Assembly (NCBI RefSeq): GCF_000739375.1 | Contig: NZ_CP006704.1 | Coordinates: 4,278,001-4,342,000 of the forward strand | DNA from: Comamonas testosteroni TK102 | GTDB taxonomy: Bacteria; Pseudomonadota; Gammaproteobacteria; Burkholderiales; Burkholderiaceae_C | DNA: 64,000 nt | Direction of reading: 5' to 3' | Shown here: positions 45,340 through 54,883 of the stretch, piece after piece | Layout: every line of letters starts with the position of its first letter | Numbering within the stretch: the stretch's first letter is position 1 | Translations under genes and position numbers: made by a program | The notes under the pieces: model-generated | Seen by the model: the letters and a program-made list of their open reading frames with translations, nothing else | What the model was told of the DNA's origin: nothing | The model's database searches: none

Positions 45340-45853
45340 ACCTCCTATAGGCGATCTTGAGCACCAGTTGGCGAACTAGGCCACGGCGTCGTGATCAATC
45401 TGCCATTCGCAGTTTTTTCATGGACATGCCAGACACGCCAACTTCGCCGTTCATGGACAGGCTGACATTGAGAATGCCGGAGTGCAGACCCCGAGCCCGC
45501 ATGCACCCATTGCCTGGAAGCTCTCGCTGCAGATGGCTCAGTATTTCGCCGGGCAAGCCTTGGTGCGGCACATGTCGGCCGTGTGCCAAAGTCAGAAGCA
45601 TCCCGCAAGGCTATGCCTCTTGCAGCCGCACACTGCCGCGCGGCAGTGGCAGAAGATGGAGGATGCCTCTGAACTCGGTGCGAGTGGTGAACATGCAGGC
45701 TGCGAATGATCGGGGTTACCGCTGACACTCAGCCATCCATGGGAACGCGTACCAGGCCAAGGCACTCAGATCGACCAGGAATGGGCGGCATGCGTCGAGT
45801 CCAAGCGTGGTGAAGGCTGGATGGGACGCCTGTCACCCGCTGCCCAACACCAA

Positions 45854-45886
45854 GGATGCCCGCGTTTCGCGGGCATCCTGCCTTTT
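45854..45886 (+). terminator. Terminator-like hairpin in the gene-poor region
   Basis: A perfect 10-bp stem, GGATGCCCGC with GCGGGCATCC (45854-45878), closes a 5-nt loop and is followed by TGCCTTTT on the plus strand. No live gene directly upstream uses it, so it may be left from a lost gene. Confidence 0.55.
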
Positions 45887-45989
45887 GAGGTAGCCATCAG
45901 TGACTTGGATAGGCTGCTCGCCAACCAACAGGCACGAGCCATCCAGCAATTCCCAAAGGCTAACAAGGTGTGAAGTACAGGGTATCTTT

Positions 45990-46190
45990 CCTCAAGCCTC
46001 GGCAGCAAATTTTGGCGGCAGCAGACTGGCCCGTGATCACTCCGAATGGGCGCTCTACCTTGAGCTGAATCATTGGCAGCAGGTGCATGCACGGTGTGTA
46101 CCAGGCGCGACCCGGCCTCCCACCGACGTACGCCTTCATGCCGAAGTACCGCTGATTGCCTTTCTCGGCATCTGGTGCATTTCTGGATCA
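45990..46190 (-). pseudogene. Decayed IS5-family transposase fragment
   Basis: Minus-strand translation gives EKGNQRYFGMKAYVGG in one frame and SRLVHTVHAPAANDSAQ in another. This matches the central motif of IS5-type transposases (KKGNQWYFGMKAHIG followed by SGLVHTV). The frame change between the two parts shows a small deletion, and neither end of the element is found. It is another remnant in the same graveyard. Confidence 0.72.
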
Positions 46191-46884
46191 TGCGACTTGG
46201 CGCTGTGCTTGTCGGAGCTGGACGCGCCGATCAACGTCGCGCATCCACAATGGTGCTCACAAGCAGCCGCTTTTTACTCACCAGCAGGTCGGTGGCCGTC
46301 TTCGGAATTTGCTCGGCCAGTTGGTGCGCTTCCCGTCAATGTCGCAAACGCAGATTGTGGCTCTCATCGTTTGTGGCACTGTCGCATGGCAGGCAGGCGA
46401 AGTCCCGAGACAGTGGCGTGGCGCGCTGTGCGGCGCGTCTTTCATGGCTGGGTCGCTGGGCGTGAGCCTGCATGTAGCGAATGCGCAGCAGCAGGCGACC
46501 TGGACCCTTCAGCACCATGGCGCAATCAATGCGCCCCAATCTTTCCACGGCACGACTTGCTGCACCTGCTTGAGGAATTCGCGTTTGCGTGTCTTTTGGG
46601 TGGAAAGGTTCAGACCCAGATCAGATTGCGGCATGGGCCGGGATGCTGCCGCACCCGGCACGCATATGCGGGAGATCTATGCAGAGGCTACCGAACGCCG
46701 CAGCTTCTCCTTTTCGAGAAGCTTGACCACCTGCTCACCGCGTTGACCAAATTAGCCCAGCACAGCTGACATGCCGCGGTTGTGTGAACAAGCCATGGGC
46801 TGAGAGACTCCCTGTCGATTTGGTACTCGTCAGATTCAGATTTATCTGAACCGCAAGCAGGCGCTCGCTCAATAGCATTTGCCT

Positions 46885-49695
46885 ATGCACCGACTGCCCC
46901 TCAGGCCCATTACAAAAAATGCCACGATCGCCACGCGCCTGCCTGCGGCATTGCTGTATGCGCTTGCAGTGTCTGTGCTGCTATGTGCCGTCACCATGGC
47001 ATTGCTTTATTGCTTCTGGTCGATCAACGACAGTGTGTCGAGATACCGGCGCCAGATGAACGCTGCGGCCTACAACGCCCAGCTTTTCTTTGATCAGCGC
47101 GAGCAATTGCTGCGCGCCACGGCAACGTCTGCGGTCCGCAACCTCAAGCCATTTGCGACTTCCCAAATGCTCGGCCTATCGAGCCACATCAGGCAGCTCG
47201 AGACTTACCCGTTGCCGGAGGGCGAGAATCGCCACGAGTGGACATTGGTCCTGACCCCGCGGGACGTGCATGACAACAGCCGTATCAAGACAACGCTTGT
47301 CTACACGTCCATGCGCAGTGGCACCACACTGCCGGTATTGGGCGACAGCGCCTCGAAAGCGCCTGATATCTCTGCGCAAACCCAGAAGTGGATCGCCAAC
47401 GCGCTATCGAGCGAAAACCCGAAGGTGGACATCTCAGGCAGCCCCCCGCTGGTATGGTTGAATCCGCCCAACGACGACGCAGAAAGGCTGTTTCTTTACA
47501 CGCCCATCGACAGCACCGAGGCCACCAGCGGTTGGCTGGGCATCACGTTCGACGATATCGGCTCGGCCCTGGACCTGACCAGCATGGCTGGAGGCAGCTA
47601 TGTCCTCTACGACCCCCATGGTCACGCGACGCTGCGGGGCGCCAACGCTCCCAACATTGACGGCGACTCCCTGACCGACAACTTCGGCATTGTCTGGCAG
47701 GGCAGCATCCCCAGATATCTGGCGCTGAGCAAGTCCGTAGGACATGCCGGCTGGCGCCTGCAGTACTACATGCCCGTCAAGCAACTGCTCAAGAACAACG
47801 CCGCAAAGCTCTACGGCGCGCTGGCTCTTTGCATGGCACTCGCGGTCATCCTGCTTCTGGTCTCCCGCTACATCCACCGCAAACTGCTGACTCCCGCGAG
47901 ATCCAACTTCCTGGCCTTGGTGGACAGCGTGACCCTGAACCGAAAGCTGCTGAAAACCGCGCCGGTCGGTCTGGCGCTGCTGCGGCACAACGAGAACGAA
48001 CCATTGCTATCCAACGATCTGGCGCACGCCTGGCTGAAGACCGAGCGGGACTGGAGGCATATTGCCGCGTCCACCAATCTGAACGGCATTGGCGGGGATC
48101 TCGAACTTGAAGATGGCCGCGTGGTCCAGCGCACCTTCACCCCGATGACATATTGCGGCGGACCCGCTGTTCTGTGCACTATCAACGACGTTACCAAACT
48201 CAAGCAGACGGAGTTGTCGCTGCTCAATGCCATGCAGGCGGCTGAAGCGGCGAACCAGGCCAAGACGCTGTTCCTGACGACCATGAGCCATGAGATCCGC
48301 ACACCGCTGTACGGGATTCTCGGCACGCTGGAGCTGCTGTCACTGACCGGCGCGACCGAGCAGCAACAGCAATATCTGGACACTTTGCGTCACTCGTCCA
48401 CCGTCCTGCTATCGACCTTGAACGACACCCTGGATCTGTCGCGCATCGAAGCGGGCTATATGACGCTGGAGCGGCGCCCCCTGGCTCTGCTCGAGGTACT
48501 GGACAACGTGGTTTCCACCTTCTGCGTGCGCGCAGAACGCAAAAACCTGAGGCTCTATTGCACGGCCTCCGTCAACACGCCACTGCTGGTGCTGGGTGAC
48601 GTCACGCGGCTGCGCCAGATCCTGGACAACCTGGTCAGCAACGCCATCAAGTTCACGGTGAGCGGGCACATCGTGCTGCGCCTGCGCTCGACACCGGTCG
48701 AAAAATCCCATGTGCAGCTGGAATTCGAGGTTGCCGACACTGGCATCGGCATTGCCGCCGAGCATTTGCCACAGCTGTTCGACCCCTATTTTCGTACCGA
48801 CTCCGACATTGACCAGCTCATACAGGGCACAGGCCTGGGCTTGTCCATCTGCTCGCGCCTGTCGCAAATGATGGGCGGCGAGCTGGCCGCCACCAGCGAA
48901 CTGGGCATCGGCACGCGAATCTCATTCAAGGTGACGCTGCCCATTGCGGCGGAATCGATACCCGGCAATCTGCCCATGCTGTCGCCCAAAAAGATCTACG
49001 TCCGCGGGGCCGTACCCGAGGTCGTGAAAAACCTGTGCGGCTGGCTGCGCCTGTGGGGTGCAATGGCAATGCCATACCGCGAGCATCGCTCCTCCATGGA
49101 TACGCAGGCACTGCTGATCGAGGCCTGGCCCTGGGCGATGCCTCTTGCGCATTGGCAGCACCAGCGCATCGTCATGCATCCGCCCGGCGCCCGGCACGGC
49201 ATCACCGCAGACCGCAACACCCTGCTGATCAGCGCCCACGGCATCCTGGGTCTGGGCCGCGCCATACAGCAGTTGCGGGAAGGCCAAGGCCTAGCGGCCC
49301 CCATCGGACAAGCCGATCGCGACCTGATCAACATGAATTTGCTGGTGGTGGAAGACAACCCGATCAGCCAGCTGATACTGCGCGAACAATTGCAGCACCT
49401 GGGCTGCAAAGTGGCGATTGCGACGAATGGGCAGACCGCCCTGAACCGGCCTGACATCCAGGAATTCGATGCCATTCTGACCGATCTGCACATGCCGGTG
49501 CTGAACGGGTATGAGCTGGCGTTTGCGCTGCGCGAACGCGGCTACGCGCGCCCGATTCTCGGGCTGACCGCCAACGCGTTTCCAGAGGAACAGCGGCGCG
49601 GCCTCACCTCCGGCATCAGCATATTGCTGATCAAGCCGCTCTCGATAGCCCAGTTGCGCAAAATCCTGAACTCGATCAAAGCCGAGGGGAGTTAA
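46885..49695 (+). CDS. Hybrid sensor histidine kinase 1 (BvgS/RocS-like, no HPt domain)
   Basis: The product has 936 residues from the ATG at 46885; a TTG at 46879 adds two. A membrane helix near residues 23-47 and another near 312-335 bound a ~265-residue periplasmic sensor domain. A degenerate PAS-like part follows. The HisKA domain has H469 in TMSHEIRTPLYGILG, the ATPase domain has DNLVSNAIKFTVSG, DTGIGI and GTGLGLSIC, and a receiver domain at the end has phospho-acceptor D867 in LTDLHMPVLNGYEL. There is no C-terminal HPt domain. Five bp separate it from the REC-EAL gene. It probably passes phosphate via the HPt domain of sensor 2. Confidence 0.92.
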   Translation: MHRLPLRPITKNATIATRLPAALLYALAVSVLLCAVTMALLYCFWSINDSVSRYRRQMNAAAYNAQLFFDQREQLLRATATSAVRNLKPFATSQMLGLSSHIRQLETYPLPEGENRHEWTLVLTPRDVHDNSRIKTTLVYTSMRSGTTLPVLGDSASKAPDISAQTQKWIANALSSENPKVDISGSPPLVWLNPPNDDAERLFLYTPIDSTEATSGWLGITFDDIGSALDLTSMAGGSYVLYDPHGHATLRGANAPNIDGDSLTDNFGIVWQGSIPRYLALSKSVGHAGWRLQYYMPVKQLLKNNAAKLYGALALCMALAVILLLVSRYIHRKLLTPARSNFLALVDSVTLNRKLLKTAPVGLALLRHNENEPLLSNDLAHAWLKTERDWRHIAASTNLNGIGGDLELEDGRVVQRTFTPMTYCGGPAVLCTINDVTKLKQTELSLLNAMQAAEAANQAKTLFLTTMSHEIRTPLYGILGTLELLSLTGATEQQQQYLDTLRHSSTVLLSTLNDTLDLSRIEAGYMTLERRPLALLEVLDNVVSTFCVRAERKNLRLYCTASVNTPLLVLGDVTRLRQILDNLVSNAIKFTVSGHIVLRLRSTPVEKSHVQLEFEVADTGIGIAAEHLPQLFDPYFRTDSDIDQLIQGTGLGLSICSRLSQMMGGELAATSELGIGTRISFKVTLPIAAESIPGNLPMLSPKKIYVRGAVPEVVKNLCGWLRLWGAMAMPYREHRSSMDTQALLIEAWPWAMPLAHWQHQRIVMHPPGARHGITADRNTLLISAHGILGLGRAIQQLREGQGLAAPIGQADRDLINMNLLVVEDNPISQLILREQLQHLGCKVAIATNGQTALNRPDIQEFDAILTDLHMPVLNGYELAFALRERGYARPILGLTANAFPEEQRRGLTSGISILLIKPLSIAQLRKILNSIKAEGS

Positions 49696-49700
49696 TCACC

Positions 49701-50930
49701 ATGCTTTCCAAATACAGAATCCTTGTCCTGGACGACCACGAGTTTTCCTGCGCCCGAATCTGCGCCATCCTCGCAGATGCCGGATTCGTTCACGTCAGGG
49801 CGGCACAAACTGCCGAGCAGGCATTGGAGCTGATGCATGCGGAGCACTATGACATCGTCATCATGGACATCAGGATGCCCGATATGGATGGCGTGCAGTT
49901 CATCCGCCGACTCGCCCTGGAGAACCTGACACCCATGCTTGCGATCTCCAGCTCCTGCTCGCGCCGCATCATGAACAGCGTCAGCCTGATGGCCAAGGAA
50001 ATCGGATTGTTCGTGCTGGACGCCTTCTCCAAGCCGTTCGACCCCAGCTATGCCCAGACCATCATCAGCAAGCTGCGGCACCGTGTAGCGACGCAGACCT
50101 CAAGCCCTGCTCTTCGCTTTGGCCAGCCCCTGGTGTTCGACAAAGCGGCCATAGAGACCGCACTGAGCGCCCGCAAGATACAGGCGTGGTTTCAACCCAA
50201 GATGGCACTGCGCACCGGTGAGATCGTAGGCGCTGAGGCGCTCGCCCGCTGGGATCATCCCGAACACGGCTTCATGTTGCCCGGCTCGTTTCTGGCCGCC
50301 ATCCACCATTGCAAACTCGAGCGGCAGCTGCTCCAGCGCATGCTCGAGGATGCGCTGACCGCGCATCGACAGTGGCGCGACATCGGCTATACGATTCCCG
50401 TATCCGTCAATCTGCCGGTCCCCCTTCTGGAGAACCCGGATCTGCCGGACGAACTGGAGCAAACCGCTCGCCAATGGGAGGTCCCCCCAGGCAACATCAA
50501 TTTTGAGCTGCTTGAAGACGAGACAACCGCTGCGCCTGCGCACTACTACATGGGCGCAAGTCGATTGAGGCTGAAAGGCTTTGGCCTTTCTCAGGATGAT
50601 TTCGGCAAAGGATACAGCTCCATGTACAACCTGATCTCGATGCCGTTCACGGAACTCAAGATCGATCGCGCCTTCGTGACCGGAGCCACCGTTGATGCGG
50701 CCCGAGGTACGGCGCTGACCTCAGCGGTGCAGCTGGGCAAACAGCTTGGCCTGACCGTCACCGCAGAAGGCGTAGAAACCCTCGCGGACCTGGAATTTTT
50801 GCGCCGCATCGGCTGCGACTGCGCACAAGGTTTTCTGATATCGTCCGCACTGAAATCCAGCGACTTTGCCCTGCTGCTAAATAACGATCAACGCAGGCAA
50901 TTGTTTCCTCCGGAGGCTGCGCAGTTATAG
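49701..50930 (+). CDS. REC-EAL response regulator, probable c-di-GMP phosphodiesterase (RocR/PvrR-like)
   Basis: The product has 409 residues. Residues 1-125 form a receiver with acidic pair D11/D12, phospho-acceptor D56 in IVIMDIRMPDMDG and K111 in AFSKPF. Residues ~145-395 form an EAL domain: AEALARW (E179), SVNLPVP, FELLEDE, QDDFGKGYSSM, LKIDRAF and AEGVET. All metal-binding and catalytic residues appear present, so it should break down c-di-GMP when phosphorylated. The domain order is that of RocR, which tunes fimbrial genes in Pseudomonas aeruginosa. It lies between two hybrid kinases with 5-bp gaps. Confidence 0.92.
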   Translation: MLSKYRILVLDDHEFSCARICAILADAGFVHVRAAQTAEQALELMHAEHYDIVIMDIRMPDMDGVQFIRRLALENLTPMLAISSSCSRRIMNSVSLMAKEIGLFVLDAFSKPFDPSYAQTIISKLRHRVATQTSSPALRFGQPLVFDKAAIETALSARKIQAWFQPKMALRTGEIVGAEALARWDHPEHGFMLPGSFLAAIHHCKLERQLLQRMLEDALTAHRQWRDIGYTIPVSVNLPVPLLENPDLPDELEQTARQWEVPPGNINFELLEDETTAAPAHYYMGASRLRLKGFGLSQDDFGKGYSSMYNLISMPFTELKIDRAFVTGATVDAARGTALTSAVQLGKQLGLTVTAEGVETLADLEFLRRIGCDCAQGFLISSALKSSDFALLLNNDQRRQLFPPEAAQL

Positions 50931-50935
50931 CGGAT

Positions 50936-53900
50936 ATGCAGAACACGCCCATCCAACAAATCAAGCGCACATCGCGCCGGCAAAACTGGCTGCTGTTTGG
51001 CATACTGCCCATCGCTGTCGCCCTGGTGAGCGCGCTGCTCTGGGGTGGACAGCGCATCGTTGACCGAGAGCGCGACCGGCTGCTCGTCGACTTCAGCACC
51101 TTGGTAGGCTACATCAAGGAGCAAGAAATATTCCTGCGCCAGCTACGTGCCCAAAGCCAGGATCTCGAAGCCATCCCTTATTCCCGGGTCACCAGTTTCC
51201 ATGAAGTGGATACGCCAGCCGATTGGAGGGCTCGCCTGTTCCTCGGCCAGGAATCAGTGGTGGATATGCCGTTTTCGCTGGCCTGTGCCCTGCCCGCCCA
51301 GTGCTCCGCGGCTCCCGGAACCCTGTTCCAGCTGGGCAGCTATCTGTCCGATTTCTACTCGACGTTCTGGGCATCTTCCTACTTCCCTGCAGCTGCCGTC
51401 TTTTTCGTGAATCCAGCGGACAGCACCAGCATCAGTGTCCCGGCGATCAATACCTATGCCGGCTATGAAGCCATCAGCACGGACATGTTCCGGACCACGG
51501 TTTATGCCATCCGGGAAAATCTGGCCACGCAGTCCGGCTCTGCCGTGCAGGCGCTCGGCAAACGGCTGCCGACACAAAATCCCAACGAAGTGCACTGGTT
51601 CAAGGCTGCTGCCTTGCCTGACAAGATGATCGGCTGGGTTCCTGCCGGATTTCCATCCGGCCTGTGGGGGCCGTCCGGTCCCTCCCAGAATATTTATGCA
51701 GCCACGCTGCTCAGCCGCGAGCGCATCAACGTGCTCGAGAGAAACACCGCCAGCGGACTGCCCTACCAGTTCTGGCTGACGCATCAGGGCGTCTCTCTGA
51801 TGGGAGACACTTCGGCGCCGGCGGTCACCAAGCTGGGCCTATCCTATACCAGCGACGGACTGGTGTGGAAGGCGCTGGACCCAACTGGCGCCTGGAGCGG
51901 CACTTATCTGATCAGCTACGCCAGCTTTTTCAAGGGCCACATGGCCCTGCTCATTGGAGCCGCCTTCTTTGTGGTCCTGAGCATGCTCGCTGGCCTGAGC
52001 TATACGCATTGGTACAGGCGCCGGGTCATGGAGCCTGCCGTGGAGGCCCAGCGCATGATCGACGAACGCGACGCCTTCAATCGCACGCTGATCCAGACAG
52101 CCCCCGTCGCGCTGTGCGTGATCAGCAAGGCCAGCGGAGACATATTGTTCAGCAACTCCATTGCCCTGGAGTGGTTGGGCAGTCAGTCCGACCCGCCACA
52201 GCCGTTGCAGTCCAACGCCATTCAGATCCTGCGTTCGCTGCGCTCTGTGGACAGGCCCGGCAGCATGGACAACCTGCACATCGACAACGAACGCACGCTG
52301 TCGGTGTCCTACACTCCGGCACGCTATATGGACGGGGACGCAGTCTTGTGCGCTTTTACCGATATCAGCACGCGCGTAGAAATCGAGCGCGCGCTGGAGC
52401 GCGCACGCAGCGCAGCGGACGAGGCCAGCGAAGCGAAATCCACCTTTCTGTCCACGATGAGCCACGAGATCCGTACGCCTCTGTATGGCGTGCTGGGCAC
52501 GCTGGAACTTTTGACCGCCACACGGCTGGACAGCCAGCAGCGTCAATACGTCAACCGGATTGAAGGCTCGTCGCAAATCCTGCTGCAGCTGATCAGCGAC
52601 ATTCTGGATGTCAGCAAGATAGAGGCCGGACAGCTCAAGCTGGAACGCCTGGCATTCAGCCCACGCGAACTGGTGCAAGATTGCACAGGCTCCTATGCAG
52701 CCATGGCGCAACAGAAAGGACTGCTGTTTTTCTCCGCTGTCGACACCGGGATTCCCGATTCGGTATTCGGCGACCCCGTGCGCGTACGCCAGATTCTCAG
52801 CAATTTGATCAGCAACGCCATCAAGTTCACCAATGTCGGCAGCGTCATCGTCCGGTGCCTGGTGGTGGATCAGCCCCCCGGCCACGTGACACTTCAGATT
52901 GAAGTGGCCGACAGCGGGGTGGGTATTGACCGTGAGGAGCAGAATCGCCTTTTCACGCCGTTCTATATCGTCGATGGCAGCCGGCATGTCGTGCGAGGTG
53001 CCGGCCTGGGTCTGTCGATCTGTGCGCGGCTGGCCGAACTCATGGGCTCATCCATGCAGGTCAAGAGTGAAAAACAGGTGGGCAGCGTCTTTTCCATCGC
53101 GCTGACACTGGATGTGGACCATCAGACCGTCACCGATTACCCCGACCTTACAGACGCTCATATCTGCGTGCGGACACCTCACCCGGAGCTGACGGAGAAC
53201 ATCTGCGCCTGGCTGACCCGCTGGAACGCGCAGGCCGAGCTGCTGGCCCAGCCCAGCCCTGCTCACACCTCGCATGCACTGCTGCTGGATGTGCTGTCAA
53301 GCAGCACCACCCCGCCTCCGGAATGGAAGGGACACTACGTCAGCATCTCCCCTCTGCTGCAAGAGTCCACCCATCCTGATATCGATGCACAAGATGTTCT
53401 GAGCATCGGCCGGGGAATCCAGCGCATCCTGCACAACCAGCAACTGATAGCCTCGCCTGAACCCGTCATTCCCCGGTTCTCGATACGCATTCTGGTCGCC
53501 GAGGACAACCCCATCAACCAGACCACCATCCTCGACCAGCTTGAGCGGCTTGGATGTCAGGTCACCTTGGCGGAAGACGGCGAGGACGCTCTGGCGCTAT
53601 GGGATGTACAGCCGCATGACTTCGTTCTGACCGATGTGAACATGCCGCTCATGAACGGCTATGAGCTGGCCCGCACGCTCCGCTCGGAAGGTGTGATGTG
53701 CCCCATCATCGGAATTACCGCCAACGCCATGCTCGACGAGCAGCGACGTTGCATCAATGCGGGCATGAATGCCTGGATGGTCAAGCCGATCGGCCTGAAT
53801 ACGCTGATACAGATGCTGCGCGAATACGCGCCTCACTCGGAAATTGGAGCCCATGACACGGCGGCCCCCAGTCTGCCCGAGATTGCACCCGTGCATATCC

Positions 53901-54187
53901 CCGAAGGCCCTCCACAAGTACCGGCCAAATATCGGGATCTGTTCCTACGCACCATGCACGAGGACGTCATCAAGCTGGAGCAGTCGAGGCAGGACAGGCG
54001 CGTGGATGACATCATCCTCACCCTGCACCGCATCAGCGGCGCCCTGGTTGACGTCAATCATTTTCCCCTGGCGAAAAGAATGCAGCAACTAGAGAATCAC
54101 TTGCACTTCGATAGCTTGAACGGCGAAACTGACGCCGCACTGAATTCTATTCTTGAGGATCTGAAGATATTCCTGGCGGGAGTGTAG
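50936..54187 (+). CDS. Hybrid sensor histidine kinase 2 with receiver and HPt domains (BvgS/RocS-like)
   Basis: The product has 1083 residues. Membrane helices near 20-40 and 338-360 enclose a large periplasmic domain. Then follow a PAS-like region (~385-490), HisKA with H510 in TMSHEIRTPLYGVLG, an ATPase domain (ILSNLISNAIKFT, DSGVGI, GAGLGLSIC), a receiver with D900 in LTDVNMPLMNGYEL, and a C-terminal HPt domain with H1031 in LTLHRISGALVDV. This full phosphorelay set is the unorthodox type found in BvgS and RocS1. Its natural target, the NarL-type regulator, is encoded 32 bp downstream. Confidence 0.94.
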   Translation: MQNTPIQQIKRTSRRQNWLLFGILPIAVALVSALLWGGQRIVDRERDRLLVDFSTLVGYIKEQEIFLRQLRAQSQDLEAIPYSRVTSFHEVDTPADWRARLFLGQESVVDMPFSLACALPAQCSAAPGTLFQLGSYLSDFYSTFWASSYFPAAAVFFVNPADSTSISVPAINTYAGYEAISTDMFRTTVYAIRENLATQSGSAVQALGKRLPTQNPNEVHWFKAAALPDKMIGWVPAGFPSGLWGPSGPSQNIYAATLLSRERINVLERNTASGLPYQFWLTHQGVSLMGDTSAPAVTKLGLSYTSDGLVWKALDPTGAWSGTYLISYASFFKGHMALLIGAAFFVVLSMLAGLSYTHWYRRRVMEPAVEAQRMIDERDAFNRTLIQTAPVALCVISKASGDILFSNSIALEWLGSQSDPPQPLQSNAIQILRSLRSVDRPGSMDNLHIDNERTLSVSYTPARYMDGDAVLCAFTDISTRVEIERALERARSAADEASEAKSTFLSTMSHEIRTPLYGVLGTLELLTATRLDSQQRQYVNRIEGSSQILLQLISDILDVSKIEAGQLKLERLAFSPRELVQDCTGSYAAMAQQKGLLFFSAVDTGIPDSVFGDPVRVRQILSNLISNAIKFTNVGSVIVRCLVVDQPPGHVTLQIEVADSGVGIDREEQNRLFTPFYIVDGSRHVVRGAGLGLSICARLAELMGSSMQVKSEKQVGSVFSIALTLDVDHQTVTDYPDLTDAHICVRTPHPELTENICAWLTRWNAQAELLAQPSPAHTSHALLLDVLSSSTTPPPEWKGHYVSISPLLQESTHPDIDAQDVLSIGRGIQRILHNQQLIASPEPVIPRFSIRILVAEDNPINQTTILDQLERLGCQVTLAEDGEDALALWDVQPHDFVLTDVNMPLMNGYELARTLRSEGVMCPIIGITANAMLDEQRRCINAGMNAWMVKPIGLNTLIQMLREYAPHSEIGAHDTAAPSLPEIAPVHIPEGPPQVPAKYRDLFLRTMHEDVIKLEQSRQDRRVDDIILTLHRISGALVDVNHFPLAKRMQQLENHLHFDSLNGETDAALNSILEDLKIFLAGV

Positions 54188-54219
54188 TTCCTGGAGCCGT
54201 TGTCAGACTCGACCACTTA

Positions 54220-54883
54220 ATGATCAATGCCATGGAAAAAATCCGCATCGTGCTGGCCGACGACCACCCTTTGACACTCGTCGGCATTCAGGATCTGCTT
54301 GAACGCGATATGAACATCGTCGTGACCGCATCCGTTTCCACCTCTACCGCTTTGGTGGAGCAATTGAATTCGTCATTGCCGGACATCATCATCACCGACT
54401 ACACCATGCCCGGCGACAGCGTGTATGGCGATGGCATCCGATTCGTCGACTATCTGATCCGCACCTACCCCGCCCCCAAGCTGCTGGTTCTGACGATGAT
54501 CTCGAATCCGATGATCATCTCCTCTCTGTACGACGCTGGCGTGTGGGGGGGTGGTCCTCAAGCATGACAAGCTGACGGAGATTCTTTCGGCCATCAACTG
54601 CCTGCGGCTGGGAAACAAATATTTCCCCACCAACTACCAGCAGAACGTCAGCCGTGAACAGAGAAACACATCGGTCGCCGATCGCGTCAAGCTGCTGTCT
54701 CCGCGCGAGTTCGAAGTGCTTCGCCATTTCGTGCGCGGCGACAGCGTGGTGCAGATCGCGGCCAATCTCAAACGCAGCGTCAAGACGGTCAGCACGCAAA
54801 AGACATCGGCGATGGAAAAACTGAACGTTCAATCCAACCAGGAACTCATCACTTTCTGTGTCGAGAACGGTCTGTTCGAATAG
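54220..54883 (+). pseudogene. NarL/BvgA-type response regulator interrupted by a +1 G in a seven-G tract
   Basis: The first frame (54220-54567) encodes a receiver domain with D60 in IIITDYTMPGD and stops early. The second frame (54551-54883) encodes the rest, from VLKHDKLTEILSAINC through a LuxR-type helix-turn-helix (LLSPREFEVLRHFVRGDSV and SVKTVSTQKTSAMEKL). Removing one G from the run at 54545-54551 joins them into a 220-residue protein of normal length. As read, no DNA-binding regulator is made. The cause may be phase variation by slippage, a fixed mutation or a base-call error. Its place after sensor 2 makes it the likely RocA1/BvgA-like output regulator. Confidence 0.88.
54545..54551 (+). 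repeat. Seven-G homopolymer at the frameshift
   Basis: The tract lies in the receiver-to-linker part of the response regulator gene. Six Gs would restore GTG TGG GGG GTG GTC and an uninterrupted protein. Homopolymers of this type in bvgS of Bordetella are known to cause reversible frameshifts. Confidence 0.8.

Larger units (their letters stand above)
44421..46884. other. Gene-poor region with insertion-sequence debris between fimbrial and sensor loci
   Basis: Apart from the IS5-like fragment, a hairpin and one doubtful small frame, this ~2.4 kb has no supportable gene. Short frames on both strands overlap heavily and lack family features. The segment ends just before the first sensor kinase and should contain its promoter. 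Confidence 0.5.

Noticed and set aside
43430..46884. A novel gene cluster or prophage in the gene-poor interval
   Set aside because: No phage structural or integrase features are seen. The only recognisable pieces are broken IS3- and IS5-type transposases.
54220..54883. Two separate genes: a short receiver protein and a LuxR-type protein
   Set aside because: The two frames overlap exactly at a G-run and join into a standard-length NarL-type regulator on removing one base, so a frameshift in one gene is the simpler reading.
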